NCBI GenBank assembly: GCA_002484335.1
Contig: DLJQ01000010.1
Span: forward strand, 83,703-147,702
DNA from: Flavobacteriales bacterium UBA7612
GTDB lineage: Bacteria; Bacteroidota; Bacteroidia; Flavobacteriales; Weeksellaceae
Length of the DNA: 64,000 bases
Direction of reading: 5' to 3'
The notes below the pieces were generated by a model. That model worked only from the letters and a program-made list of their open reading frames with translations. It was not told the origin of the DNA and did not search any database. The first letter of the stretch is position 1. Each line of letters starts with the position of its first letter. Positions 7,351-15,254 of this stretch are shown here, piece after piece. The position numbers and the translations under genes are program-made.

Positions 7351-9975
7351 TTAGAAATTAAAACGAGTAGTTACCATCAATTGTGTAGGTCTTAATTGGT
7401 AAACAAAACGACTTTCGTAATTTGAAGAAAAAGAGTTTTGTGAAAAATATTTCTCGTTAAACAAATTATAAGCTGATAATTCGAAATCTATTTTTCTTTT
7501 TACAAGAGAGTAACGATACATTAAATCACCAAAAGTAGTATTGGGATTCAATTTTCTGTCATCATTAACATAAAAATCAAAATTTAATTTAATATAATGT
7601 TGTTTTGCTGGAAAAAAATGAACTACAACTTGATGAATTTGATTAGTAAGACTTCGAGATGAGCTACCAGATAATTTATTTTTATAATTCATAATATTAT
7701 AATCATATTCTAAAGTTGACCAACTTAATACTCGTAAAGAAGCTTTAAAATTTGAAACGATTGATGTATTATTCACTTTGACTAATTCATTGTTTATCTG
7801 TTGATCAAAAAATGAGAAATTATATGCTGATGATAGCGAAATTGTCGTTTTTATTTTAGAAAAATATTGACTAATTTTTGTATTAAAAGAATGTGTTTGT
7901 TGATGATTTTTTTTGTTTAGAACTTCTAAAACTGTACTTGCATCAGAATTATATTTATAGCTATACAGAAGGTTATTTTCATTCCACATATAATTGTAAC
8001 CAAAATTGGCAAAACGAGCTTTTATAGGGTTTTTATATTCAAATCGAATTGACGAATTCCACTTTTTAACTTCATTAAATTGTCCATTATTTTGTTGTAT
8101 AGAATTATATTTATAAAGAATATAACCATCGTGCAGTCGAGTTAAATTACCTAAATCATTAGAAAATGAATGATTTGTAGAGAATTTCCAAAAATTAGAA
8201 AAATCAACAGATAAATTAACTTTAGGTTCAACATAAAATCGCTGATAACTATTTTTAGTATTCAATGAAGTATTTTCTAAATAATACCATTGAAATGGTA
8301 AACCAAATGATGTTGAGAAATTATTTTTTCTGTACGAAAATTTATTTTCAACATAAGGGTTTAAAGTCGCCCAACGCGTATCATTTATAAATGGACTTTC
8401 TTTGGGTTGATTATCTGCCATTAAATCACTTTCTAATGTATGATTTATATATTTTACACCTATTTTAGATTCTAAAGTAAAAGATTTTAGTCCTTTTGTG
8501 AATTCTGCATAATTATTTGATACAAATCTTTTAAATCTAATATTTTGAAATGCATTTTTGTATATGTTTCCTTGGTTGATAAGGCTTTCGAATACTCCTG
8601 GAGAAATACTCAAATTTTCAGTGTAATCTTTGAAAGCTAATATAGAACGAAACGTTATTAATTGTTTGCCAATAGATTTTATAATTTTGAACTGATTAGA
8701 TATTTCTCTGTTTGGTTTAGATAAACTTTGTTGAATAAATTGATCATTTCTGAATAAATCTCCTCTTGAACTATTCCAATCTCCTTTAAATTCAAGAATA
8801 TTTTCCAAATAATTTTTTGAACTATTTCGTAAAAGAGTTGTTTTTATGTCTAGATTTTCTGATTGTAGATAATTCCTTTTTCTTTCATTAAGAAATATAT
8901 TTCCTGTCGGTAGAAAATATTGCGTTGTTGTTTCTCCAAAACGCTTTTGATAATCATTTAAATAAGAAATGTTTAACCTTAAATCTAATTCTTTTTTTAA
9001 CTTAAATAAATGATTCCATGTTCCTAGATTAACATTATTATCTAACCAACGTTCACTTGCAAAATTTGGAGTTTCTATACTTGCTATATTCAACCAACTT
9101 GAGCTAGAAAATTTTTCATTATCATTTAATAAATCTTCTAAACTTAATGTACTTAATTGTTGACTTACATCTTTTCCTCTATTATTACTTTGATAAGAAC
9201 CTAACATTTGTTGTTGTTTTGTAAACAACATTGGAGTAACATTAGCTTGATAAATAAATGGCGAAACTCCTAAGCCAATTTCTGCTTTACCAGAATACGT
9301 AATTTTATTTTTTAGTTTGATATTAAGTGCTGCTTTTGGACTGTAAACTAAACTATCTAATATTTTTATTGGTTGATGATTTTCTAATATTTGAACTTTA
9401 GATACAGCATCAGCAGAAAGATTTTCGTTAGCCAAAGCATATTTACCACCTAATAAATCCATACCCTCTATGTAATATTTATTGATTGGTTCACCTTGAT
9501 ATAAAATTCGACCAGAACTTTCAATTTCTATTCCAGGCATTTTTTTTATAACATCTGCTATAGAACGATCTTGTATATCTTTAAAGTTGCTAACATCATA
9601 GGCTATTGTATCTCCTTTTTTACGAATAGGAGATTCTTTCAATTTTACTTCCTTTAGTTCAATCGCTTTTTCGTGTAAAGTAAAATCAAAATTTGATGAA
9701 GATTCATTAATTAATTCTGAAACAAAAGCATAATTCATTGCACGAACTCTTATTTCGTAAGTTTCGTGCAATGAATTATCTATTTTTAATAAATATTTTC
9801 CATCAGACTTGGTTATAAAATAAGTTAATGTTTCATCTGAATTACCTGGTGACAATGTAATGTTTGCACCTGAAATTGGTTCTCCTTTTTCATTTTTTAC
9901 AATTCCAGAGATTGTTAATTGTGCAAAAATGAAATGAGAAATTAGAATAAATAGTAGTGTTAATTTTGTTTTCAA
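7351..9975 (-). CDS. TonB-receptor-like outer-membrane protein
   Basis: An 874-residue outer-membrane protein. In order: signal peptide (1-19, ending IFAQ), a carboxypeptidase-regulatory-like Ig domain (about 20-105), a plug domain (about 115-225) with MPGIEIESSGRILYQGEPI and the motif YYIEGMDLLGGKYALANENL, then a large beta-barrel ending in the aromatic RFNF that outer-membrane proteins use for insertion. No SusD partner is encoded nearby, so a glycan role is unlikely; a peptide or metal-chelate ligand is more plausible, but this is inference. The start is TTG, three bases after the stop of the upstream GLPGLI gene, implying coupled translation. It is the last gene of the island. Confidence 0.85.
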   Translation of the reverse strand: MKTKLTLLFILISHFIFAQLTISGIVKNEKGEPISGANITLSPGNSDETLTYFITKSDGKYLLKIDNSLHETYEIRVRAMNYAFVSELINESSSNFDFTLHEKAIELKEVKLKESPIRKKGDTIAYDVSNFKDIQDRSIADVIKKMPGIEIESSGRILYQGEPINKYYIEGMDLLGGKYALANENLSADAVSKVQILENHQPIKILDSLVYSPKAALNIKLKNKITYSGKAEIGLGVSPFIYQANVTPMLFTKQQQMLGSYQSNNRGKDVSQQLSTLSLEDLLNDNEKFSSSSWLNIASIETPNFASERWLDNNVNLGTWNHLFKLKKELDLRLNISYLNDYQKRFGETTTQYFLPTGNIFLNERKRNYLQSENLDIKTTLLRNSSKNYLENILEFKGDWNSSRGDLFRNDQFIQQSLSKPNREISNQFKIIKSIGKQLITFRSILAFKDYTENLSISPGVFESLINQGNIYKNAFQNIRFKRFVSNNYAEFTKGLKSFTLESKIGVKYINHTLESDLMADNQPKESPFINDTRWATLNPYVENKFSYRKNNFSTSFGLPFQWYYLENTSLNTKNSYQRFYVEPKVNLSVDFSNFWKFSTNHSFSNDLGNLTRLHDGYILYKYNSIQQNNGQFNEVKKWNSSIRFEYKNPIKARFANFGYNYMWNENNLLYSYKYNSDASTVLEVLNKKNHQQTHSFNTKISQYFSKIKTTISLSSAYNFSFFDQQINNELVKVNNTSIVSNFKASLRVLSWSTLEYDYNIMNYKNKLSGSSSRSLTNQIHQVVVHFFPAKQHYIKLNFDFYVNDDRKLNPNTTFGDLMYRYSLVKRKIDFELSAYNLFNEKYFSQNSFSSNYESRFVYQLRPTQLMVTTRFNF

Positions 9976-9978
9976 ATA

Positions 9979-10812
9979 TTATTCTAATTCTATGGGGTTA
10001 TAAGGTAATTCTTTATGAATAAACGAAGTATCTTCAACTCCAGGACTACTATAAACTTTTTCTACATATAATTCTGGATTTTTATGAAAATTCATTTCTG
10101 CTTTATAGAATTCTTTTCTACTTGTTTTTATTATTTTTCTCTCTTTATGTATGTATATAGAGTTGGGAATGTTATCAATTGCTTCAGCTACAAAATAATG
10201 TTCTTTTTTGTCATCAAATATTTCTAATATTAAACCAGGTAATCCATTAAATAAAAATGGACCATCATTTAATGGAATATCGTCTGTATAGTAAGCTATC
10301 CATTTTCTTCCTGCATAATTTAATATAGCTTCTTTACAATTGTAGCCTAATATAACTTTCTTACCACTTTGCAATTGCCATTTAAAAATGGGTAATACTT
10401 CTATAAATTCATAATTATTATTATATACATTCCCTTGAAATGTATATTTATCATTATTCTTAATGATTAATTTTTTAAATTTTATTGCTCTACTAATAGG
10501 AATAAGTTCATTTAAATCATTTGTATAAATAAATTCATTCTGATTTTTTATATCAAATAGAGAATCATATTTTAAAAGATTTACATCTGTGAATTTAGAT
10601 ATATTTTTTCCAACTTGTAGTACAGTGATGGTACTACGTTTTTTATCTTTATTTTCTTTATCAAAAGAAAATATATATTTATAATATATATTCTTAGATG
10701 AAATATCTAGTTTTTCAATTTCACTTTTTTCTGATTTATACTTAATATCTCCTGAAATTTTTTGAGAATACCCAAAAACAGATAGTAATAAAAAAAATAA
10801 TAGTTTTTTCAT
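9979..10812 (-). CDS. GLPGLI family secreted protein (paralogue A)
   Basis: A 277-residue protein with a cleavable signal peptide (MKKLLFFLLLSVFGYSQ). The family signature is clear: GRKWIAYYTDDIPLNDGPFLFNGLPGLILEI in the middle (TIGR01200/Porph_ging type). The function of the family is unknown; members are exported and common in Bacteroidota. The C terminus SPGVE...LPYNPIELE is shared with the paralogue at 13338-14189, and the region 10271-10340 is 67 of 70 bases identical to 13621-13690. It is directly followed by the TonB-receptor gene. Its upstream region resembles that of the small Cys peptide at 12924-13178. Confidence 0.9.
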   Translation of the reverse strand: MKKLLFFLLLSVFGYSQKISGDIKYKSEKSEIEKLDISSKNIYYKYIFSFDKENKDKKRSTITVLQVGKNISKFTDVNLLKYDSLFDIKNQNEFIYTNDLNELIPISRAIKFKKLIIKNNDKYTFQGNVYNNNYEFIEVLPIFKWQLQSGKKVILGYNCKEAILNYAGRKWIAYYTDDIPLNDGPFLFNGLPGLILEIFDDKKEHYFVAEAIDNIPNSIYIHKERKIIKTSRKEFYKAEMNFHKNPELYVEKVYSSPGVEDTSFIHKELPYNPIELE

Positions 10813-10920
10813 TTTGTTTACATTTTAGAATTAATAATATTTATGTGTTAACATATTAATTTTATTAAATCATAGAGCTAATATATAAAAAAAACAATAA
10901 CTGTTAAAGGTTTAAAATTA
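10813..10920 (-). promoter_or_regulatory. Upstream region shared with the Cys-peptide gene
   Basis: This stretch is clearly similar to 13179-13290 before the peptide gene: both have the same ATG context, a TGTTAACA core (GTGTTAACAT here) and an A-rich tract ending in AACAATAA. It probably carries the promoter and 5' leader. No perfect TTG-N19-TAnnTTTG pair was found. Confidence 0.5.
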
Positions 10921-10966
10921 ACTATTCTTTTTCATTTCTTACAATTCAAAAAATTGTGAATTAAGT

Positions 10967-11031
10967 AAAAATAAAATGAGAAATTACAATAAATAGTAGT
11001 GTTAATTTTGTTTTTAAATATTATTCTAATT
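10967..11031 (-). pseudogene. Vestigial copy of the TonB-receptor gene start
   Basis: These bases repeat 9928-9989 (the first codons of the receptor gene plus its upstream spacer) with only a few mismatches over about 62 positions. The TTG start has become TTA and the frame is lost. As in the intact copy, it follows directly on a GLPGLI stop codon. It appears to be a duplication scar from when a receptor gene also followed the GLPGLI gene at 11030-11848. Confidence 0.7.
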
Positions 11032-11848
11032 ATTTCAAATTAAGTTGTAAACCTCTCTCTATTGAATTATTATTAGCTTCTAATTTAAGTTTCTTTCTTT
11101 TTAAGAATTCTTCATCATCTTTAACTAGAGTATTTCTTCCTCCTAAAACAATAAAAGGATTTTGTTTATATTTTTTAATATACTCTTCAAACTCTACTCT
11201 TGTCATTTTAACTCTTTGATAATTTTTTGGTTTTGGTATAGAAGAGTTACTTTTTGTTAAGCTAATAAATTGAAAATCAAAATAATTTTCACTATCTTTT
11301 ATTTCTAGAATTAAGCCAGGTAATCCATGAAATTTATATGGTCCATATGAAATAGGAATTTCTTCGGTGTACCAAGCTTCCCAATTTCTACCAAATAAAT
11401 TTGTTAAGGCTTTTTTTGCTTTATAACCGTTTATGTTTTTTTCTTCATTTACTAATTTCCAATTAATTGAAGGAATATTGTCTTCAAAATCTATACGTGT
11501 AAAAGATACATTGGCTTGTATAAGATAATTATTTTTAGATTTATTATAAAATAATCTTAACCAATGATGAATATAACCTTCTTGTTTATACATTTCACTT
11601 ATTTGAATGACACCATTTTTCATATATTGAGTAATATCTCCTGGAATTGTATCCATTCTGAAAATAGATTTAGGTAAAAAGACATAACCATCAGGATGAA
11701 TTCTCATGACAAATTCATCCGTTTTTACATCAGATTTGTTTAATGAATCATTCGTAAAATTATATTTATATTCTACTAAAAAATTATCAGTTTGTGCGAA
11801 TAAAAATGAATTCAGCAAAAAATTTATTAATAATGTAATTCTTTTCAT
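11030..11848 (-). CDS. GLPGLI family secreted protein (paralogue B)
   Basis: A 272-residue protein with signal peptide MKRITLLINFLLNSFLFAQ. The signature reads FGRNWEAWYTEEIPISYGPYKFHGLPGLILEI (about residues 150-181). It is more distant from paralogues A and D, lacks their SPGVE/PYNPIELE tail and ends in an asparagine- and leucine-rich segment. It is the third GLPGLI gene in transcription order in the island. The sequence directly after its stop is the receptor-start vestige, and a degraded peptide-like frame lies upstream. Exported, function unknown. Confidence 0.88.
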   Translation of the reverse strand: MKRITLLINFLLNSFLFAQTDNFLVEYKYNFTNDSLNKSDVKTDEFVMRIHPDGYVFLPKSIFRMDTIPGDITQYMKNGVIQISEMYKQEGYIHHWLRLFYNKSKNNYLIQANVSFTRIDFEDNIPSINWKLVNEEKNINGYKAKKALTNLFGRNWEAWYTEEIPISYGPYKFHGLPGLILEIKDSENYFDFQFISLTKSNSSIPKPKNYQRVKMTRVEFEEYIKKYKQNPFIVLGGRNTLVKDDEEFLKRKKLKLEANNNSIERGLQLNLK

Positions 11849-11904
11849 AAAATTTAAGATTTAACCAAAATAGCTTAAAAAAAACTACCTTAGTTTATTA
11901 AAAA

Positions 11905-11979
11905 TTAACCTCCTCCACAAACATAATTTTCTTGGAAATCCATTTCTTCATCAATTTGGTCTTTAGAATAGAATATTCG
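11905..11979 (-). pseudogene. Possible remnant of a small Cys-Gly peptide gene
   Basis: The gap between two GLPGLI genes contains a short stop-to-stop frame that would encode 24 residues, acidic and ending YVCGGG, with no start codon or signal peptide. An intact four-Cys peptide gene occupies the equivalent place one gene upstream, so this may be a decayed counterpart. Sequence similarity is slight and chance is possible. Confidence 0.25.
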
Positions 11980-12052
11980 CTATCATAGAAAAAGCAGTCT
12001 TATGTGTAAGAAAGTTTATTTAAATTAACTGTATTCTTAGAAAATAAAAATA

Positions 12053-12871
12053 TTATAATAATTTTGGAATGTTAATATCTAAATACCTAGTCTTTTTATT
12101 ATGGTATGTATTTTCTAACTTTTTATATCTTTCTTCATCTACTGAAACACCTGAAGCTTCTAAAAACTTCATAGGATTATTATTAAAATCATCAAAAGCC
12201 AATTTAAAATTAATAGGAGATAAATTTTTACTTTGGTTTAATTTTTTGTTAAAGATTAATTTTACTATTTCAAAATTATCAACTTTTTTAATCGATTTTA
12301 ATTCCCATTTAAAATAATCCTGAGAATCATTTAATTTTATAATTGTTCCAGGTAATCCAACAAATATATATGGAGCTAAAGAAATAGGTATATCTTCAGA
12401 ATACCAAGCTTCCCATTTTCTACCTAGATAATATGTTGTAGCTAATTTAACTTTATAAGATGAAATAGTATCTACTTTATTAGTTATCTCCCATTGTGGT
12501 TCTTCAATTTTTTTAGTAAAATTATATCCATCCATTAGCCTATTTGCTAGAACAGTTAAATTATTATTACTAACTTTTATACCTACACGTAAATTTGTTT
12601 TTGGAGAATTTAAAAGCTTAGTATAAATATCCTTATAATGTGTTCCCTTTTTTTCTTCAAAAAATTGAATAGTATCTTTTGTAAATGCATTCTCAGATAA
12701 ATAGTAATAATCAGTATTATTTCCTATAACAAAAACATTTTCATTAATCAATTTATCTTTTTTAATACTATCACTATGTGAAATATAATCATAAACCAAT
12801 TGGTAATTTGATTGAGCTTTAATTGAATTTGTAAAAAGAAATAATATATATATATAAATAATTTTTTTCAT
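12053..12871 (-). CDS. GLPGLI family secreted protein (paralogue C, GLPGTI variant)
   Basis: A 272-residue protein with signal peptide MKKIIYIYILFLFTNSIKAQ. The core is LGRKWEAWYSEDIPISLAPYIFVGLPGTIIKL; the signature motif has changed from GLPGLI to GLPGTI. It is the most divergent member of the cluster. It lies downstream of the Cys-peptide gene, with a hairpin terminator in the 52-base gap between them, so it is probably expressed less than the peptide. Exported, function unknown. Confidence 0.86.
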   Translation of the reverse strand: MKKIIYIYILFLFTNSIKAQSNYQLVYDYISHSDSIKKDKLINENVFVIGNNTDYYYLSENAFTKDTIQFFEEKKGTHYKDIYTKLLNSPKTNLRVGIKVSNNNLTVLANRLMDGYNFTKKIEEPQWEITNKVDTISSYKVKLATTYYLGRKWEAWYSEDIPISLAPYIFVGLPGTIIKLNDSQDYFKWELKSIKKVDNFEIVKLIFNKKLNQSKNLSPINFKLAFDDFNNNPMKFLEASGVSVDEERYKKLENTYHNKKTRYLDINIPKLL

Positions 12872-12881
12872 AATCTTATAA

Positions 12882-12915
12882 AAAATTATAACTCTACTGA
12901 AAGAGTTATAATTTT
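12882..12915 (-). terminator. Hairpin between peptide and GLPGTI gene
   Basis: Perfect 14-bp arms (12882-12895 and 12902-12915) with a 6-base loop; on the minus strand the stem runs into a T tract and then TATAAG. It is placed to end transcription of the small peptide gene, or to let only a fraction continue into the next gene. Confidence 0.75.
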
Positions 12916-12923
12916 AATTAGTT

Positions 12924-13178
12924 TTAATCTTCACAAAAAATTTCTGCGTATTCTTCTATTTTGTCTGTCTTCCATGGTTCATCACTATTTTGACAAAAAG
13001 TAAATATACCTCCACAATGATCTTCGAAGTTATCACATTTCTTATTTGAAAATTCAGCGGTTTGAGAATTATTTGATTTTAATTCATCTATAGCATCATA
13101 ATCATTGTAATTTATTTGATTCGCGAAAGCAAATGTTCCTATAAGTGCAAAAGCACTTGCAAATAATTTTTTTTTCAT
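12924..13178 (-). CDS. Small secreted four-cysteine peptide
   Basis: An 84-residue precursor: signal peptide MKKKLFASAFALIGTFAFAN (1-20), then an acidic 64-residue product with cysteines at 48, 55, 62 and 82, enough for two disulfides. It contains a DHCGGIF segment and ends FCED. I know no named family. An in-frame start further upstream (13271) would place 31 hydrophobic residues in front of a standard signal peptide and is rejected. The upstream region matches that of GLPGLI paralogue A, and a terminator follows. It could be a bacteriocin-like, toxin-like or signalling peptide; that is inference from size, export and context. Confidence 0.7.
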   Translation of the reverse strand: MKKKLFASAFALIGTFAFANQINYNDYDAIDELKSNNSQTAEFSNKKCDNFEDHCGGIFTFCQNSDEPWKTDKIEEYAEIFCED

Positions 13179-13290
13179 TTTGTTTTTAAATTTAGAGTTA
13201 ATAAAAATATTAGGTGTTAACACATTGATTTTGTATATCAATAACACTAATATAATAATAAAAAAAAACAATAATAATTAAAAGGATATT
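13179..13290 (-). promoter_or_regulatory. Upstream region of the Cys peptide
   Basis: Similar over about 100 bases to 10813-10920. It contains the perfect 10-base palindrome GTGTTAACAC (near 13212-13221), which is GTGTTAACAT in the other copy. The shared sequence suggests common control of the peptide and GLPGLI paralogue A. Confidence 0.5.
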
Positions 13291-13337
13291 TTATTTTAGT
13301 TGTAAAAAAATAATTAAAGATTATTTATTACAAATTT

Positions 13338-14189
13338 TTATTCTAGCTCAATAGGATTATAAGGTATAGGTTTAATTAATTCTTCAACTCCTGGAGAAGA
13401 ATATGATTTACCAAGAAATTCTTCAGGATTATCATAGAAATTTTGAAGTCCTTTTTCAAATTCTTTTCTATCAATTTTCTTCTTAGAATAAAGATTATCA
13501 ATATATATAGACATTTTATCAAAATTAATTGCTTCTAAAGAAAAATGATGTTCCTTATTATTATCATATATTTCTAATATTAATCCTGGTAAACCACCAA
13601 AAATATATGGACCAAAACTTAATGGAATATCTTCAGTATAGTAAGCTATCCATTTTCTTCCTGCATAATTTAATGTAGCTTCTTTACAATAATAATTACC
13701 AATTTTTTTTGTGTTAGAGTTAAGCTTCCAATCTAATTTATATTTGCCATAATTATATTGAAACTTATTAGTATGAATATTATTTTGAAAAACAAATTGA
13801 AATTCTCCATCAATAAATTGACCGAAAATAATTGGTTTAAATTTTACTTTTCTTCTAAATTTAAATAAATAATTTACATCATTAATAGTATAATTAGTTT
13901 TGGATTTATTAATAGAATCTAAAGCCCTTTCATATAAAAACCTATTATAATCATAAAATTTAGTGTAATCTTTTCCAATTGATAACAAAGTCAATGCTTC
14001 ATTTTTTTTTAAAGTTTCTTTATCATTTATATAAGTATATTTATAAAAGGCATTGGTGTTTGATTCTTCTAATTCTTTTTTTTCAAAATTTTGTTTTTGA
14101 AAAGTTGTACCAATTGGAAATTTTATTTCTTGAGCATTTACATTTACATAGATATTAAATATTAGTATTAGATATAATTGTATTTTCAT
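13338..14189 (-). CDS. GLPGLI family secreted protein (paralogue D)
   Basis: A 283-residue protein with signal peptide MKIQLYLILIFNIYVNVNAQ. The core is GRKWIAYYTEDIPLSFGPYIFGGLPGLILEI, and the tail SPGVEELIKPIPYNPIELE matches paralogue A. This is the first gene of the minus-strand island. A 70-base internal segment is nearly identical in DNA to paralogue A although the rest has diverged, pointing to gene conversion. A weak hairpin (14207-14232) lies in its leader. Exported, function unknown. Confidence 0.9.
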   Translation of the reverse strand: MKIQLYLILIFNIYVNVNAQEIKFPIGTTFQKQNFEKKELEESNTNAFYKYTYINDKETLKKNEALTLLSIGKDYTKFYDYNRFLYERALDSINKSKTNYTINDVNYLFKFRRKVKFKPIIFGQFIDGEFQFVFQNNIHTNKFQYNYGKYKLDWKLNSNTKKIGNYYCKEATLNYAGRKWIAYYTEDIPLSFGPYIFGGLPGLILEIYDNNKEHHFSLEAINFDKMSIYIDNLYSKKKIDRKEFEKGLQNFYDNPEEFLGKSYSSPGVEELIKPIPYNPIELE

Positions 14190-14206
14190 AAGTTTTTTTT
14201 AAAGAA

Positions 14207-14232
14207 TTATAGCTATTATAAAAGAGCTATAA
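14207..14232 (-). other. Leader hairpin of the GLPGLI island
   Basis: 8-bp arms TTATAGCT / AGCTATAA with a 10-base loop, about 18 bases before the start of paralogue D and followed on the minus strand by A-rich sequence. It resembles the terminator-like hairpin before paralogue C and may be a leftover of one, or an RNA leader structure. Confidence 0.4.
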
Positions 14233-14362
14233 AATATTAAATTAACATTTTTTATATTGATTAACAAAATATTAGCAATAATATTTTTGTTGGATAGTTT
14301 GAGAGAAGGATTCGCGATGTAAGCAACAGTAATGTTGCGTTTTATTCTAAGTTAATAAATAA

Positions 14363-14395
14363 AAAACGGCAACTTCATCATGAAGTTGCCGTTTT
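14363..14395 (-). terminator. sdhCAB terminator
   Basis: Perfect 15-bp stem AAAACGGCAACTTCA / TGAAGTTGCCGTTTT with a 3-base loop and T-rich sequence on the minus-strand exit. It lies 28 bases after the sdhB stop. Confidence 0.92.
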
Positions 14396-14423
14396 ATATA
14401 TGAAAAATATTCTGTAAGGATAA

Positions 14424-15194
14424 TTATTCTTGAGAAACAATTTTCGCTGATAAATACTCACGGTTCATACGTGCGATATTATCTAATGAAATTCCTTTAG
14501 GACATTCAACTTCACAAGCACCTGTATTTGTACAGTTACCGAAACCTTCTAAGTCCATTTGTGCAACCATTTTTTGTGCACGACGAGAAGCTTCTACTTG
14601 TCCTTGTGGTAATAATGCAAACTGAGAAACTTTTGCTCCTACGAATAACATAGCAGATCCGTTTTTACAAGTTGCAACACAAGCACCACAACCAATACAA
14701 GTTGCAGCATCGAATGCTTCGTCTGCAGCTTTTTTGTTTACAGGAATGTTGTTAGCATCTACAGAACGTCCAGAAGTGTTTACAGAAATGTAACCACCAG
14801 CTTGTTGGATACGGTCGAAAGAAGAACGGTCAACAATTAAATCTTTAATCACTGGGAATGCAGCAGATCTCCATGGTTCAATATAAATTGTTTCACCATC
14901 TTTGAACATACGCATGTGTAATTGACAAGTTGTAACTCCTCTATCTGGTCCGTGTGCTTCTCCATTGATAAATAAAGAACACATTCCGCAGATACCTTCA
15001 CGACAATCGTGGTCGAAAGCAACTGGCTCTTTTCCTTCCTCAACTAATTGCTCGTTTAATAAATCAAGCATTTCTAAGAAAGAAGAATCAGTAGAAACAT
15101 CTTTTAAGGAATATGTTTCCATTTTTCCTTGAGTATTAGCGTTTTTTTGACGCCAAATTTTCAGCGTTATGCTGATTGTTTTTGATGATGCCAT
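14424..15194 (-). CDS. sdhB: Succinate dehydrogenase/fumarate reductase iron-sulfur subunit
   Basis: A 256-residue subunit of complex II that passes electrons between SdhA and the membrane quinone. The [2Fe-2S] ligands are C64, C69, C72 and C90. The second half has CIGCGACVATC and a later CTNTGACEVECPKGI block for the [4Fe-4S] and [3Fe-4S] clusters. Peripheral on the cytoplasmic side of the inner membrane. It is the last gene of sdhC-sdhA-sdhB and is followed by a strong terminator. The length suits the b558-type Bacteroidota enzyme (TIGR-type SdhB with SdhC of a single subunit). Confidence 0.96.
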   Translation of the reverse strand: MASSKTISITLKIWRQKNANTQGKMETYSLKDVSTDSSFLEMLDLLNEQLVEEGKEPVAFDHDCREGICGMCSLFINGEAHGPDRGVTTCQLHMRMFKDGETIYIEPWRSAAFPVIKDLIVDRSSFDRIQQAGGYISVNTSGRSVDANNIPVNKKAADEAFDAATCIGCGACVATCKNGSAMLFVGAKVSQFALLPQGQVEASRRAQKMVAQMDLEGFGNCTNTGACEVECPKGISLDNIARMNREYLSAKIVSQE

Positions 15195-15254
15195 AATTCT
15201 ATATGATATTTTGACATTTTGCTTAATGATTTTTTATTAAGCAAAATGATTTTA

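Noticed and set aside
7351..9975. A SusC-type glycan receptor
   Set aside because: No SusD partner or glycan-active enzyme is encoded nearby, and the plug and barrel resemble the receptor-like group linked to GLPGLI genes.
13179..13271. Longer form of the Cys peptide with 31 extra N-terminal residues
   Set aside because: It would put a hydrophobic extension before a standard signal peptide and use up the upstream region shared with another gene.
14290..14340. Another copy of the dispersed repeat before the GLPGLI island
   Set aside because: AAGGATTCGCG and a 5-bp GCAAC/GTTGC hairpin look superficially similar, but neither conserved flank is present.
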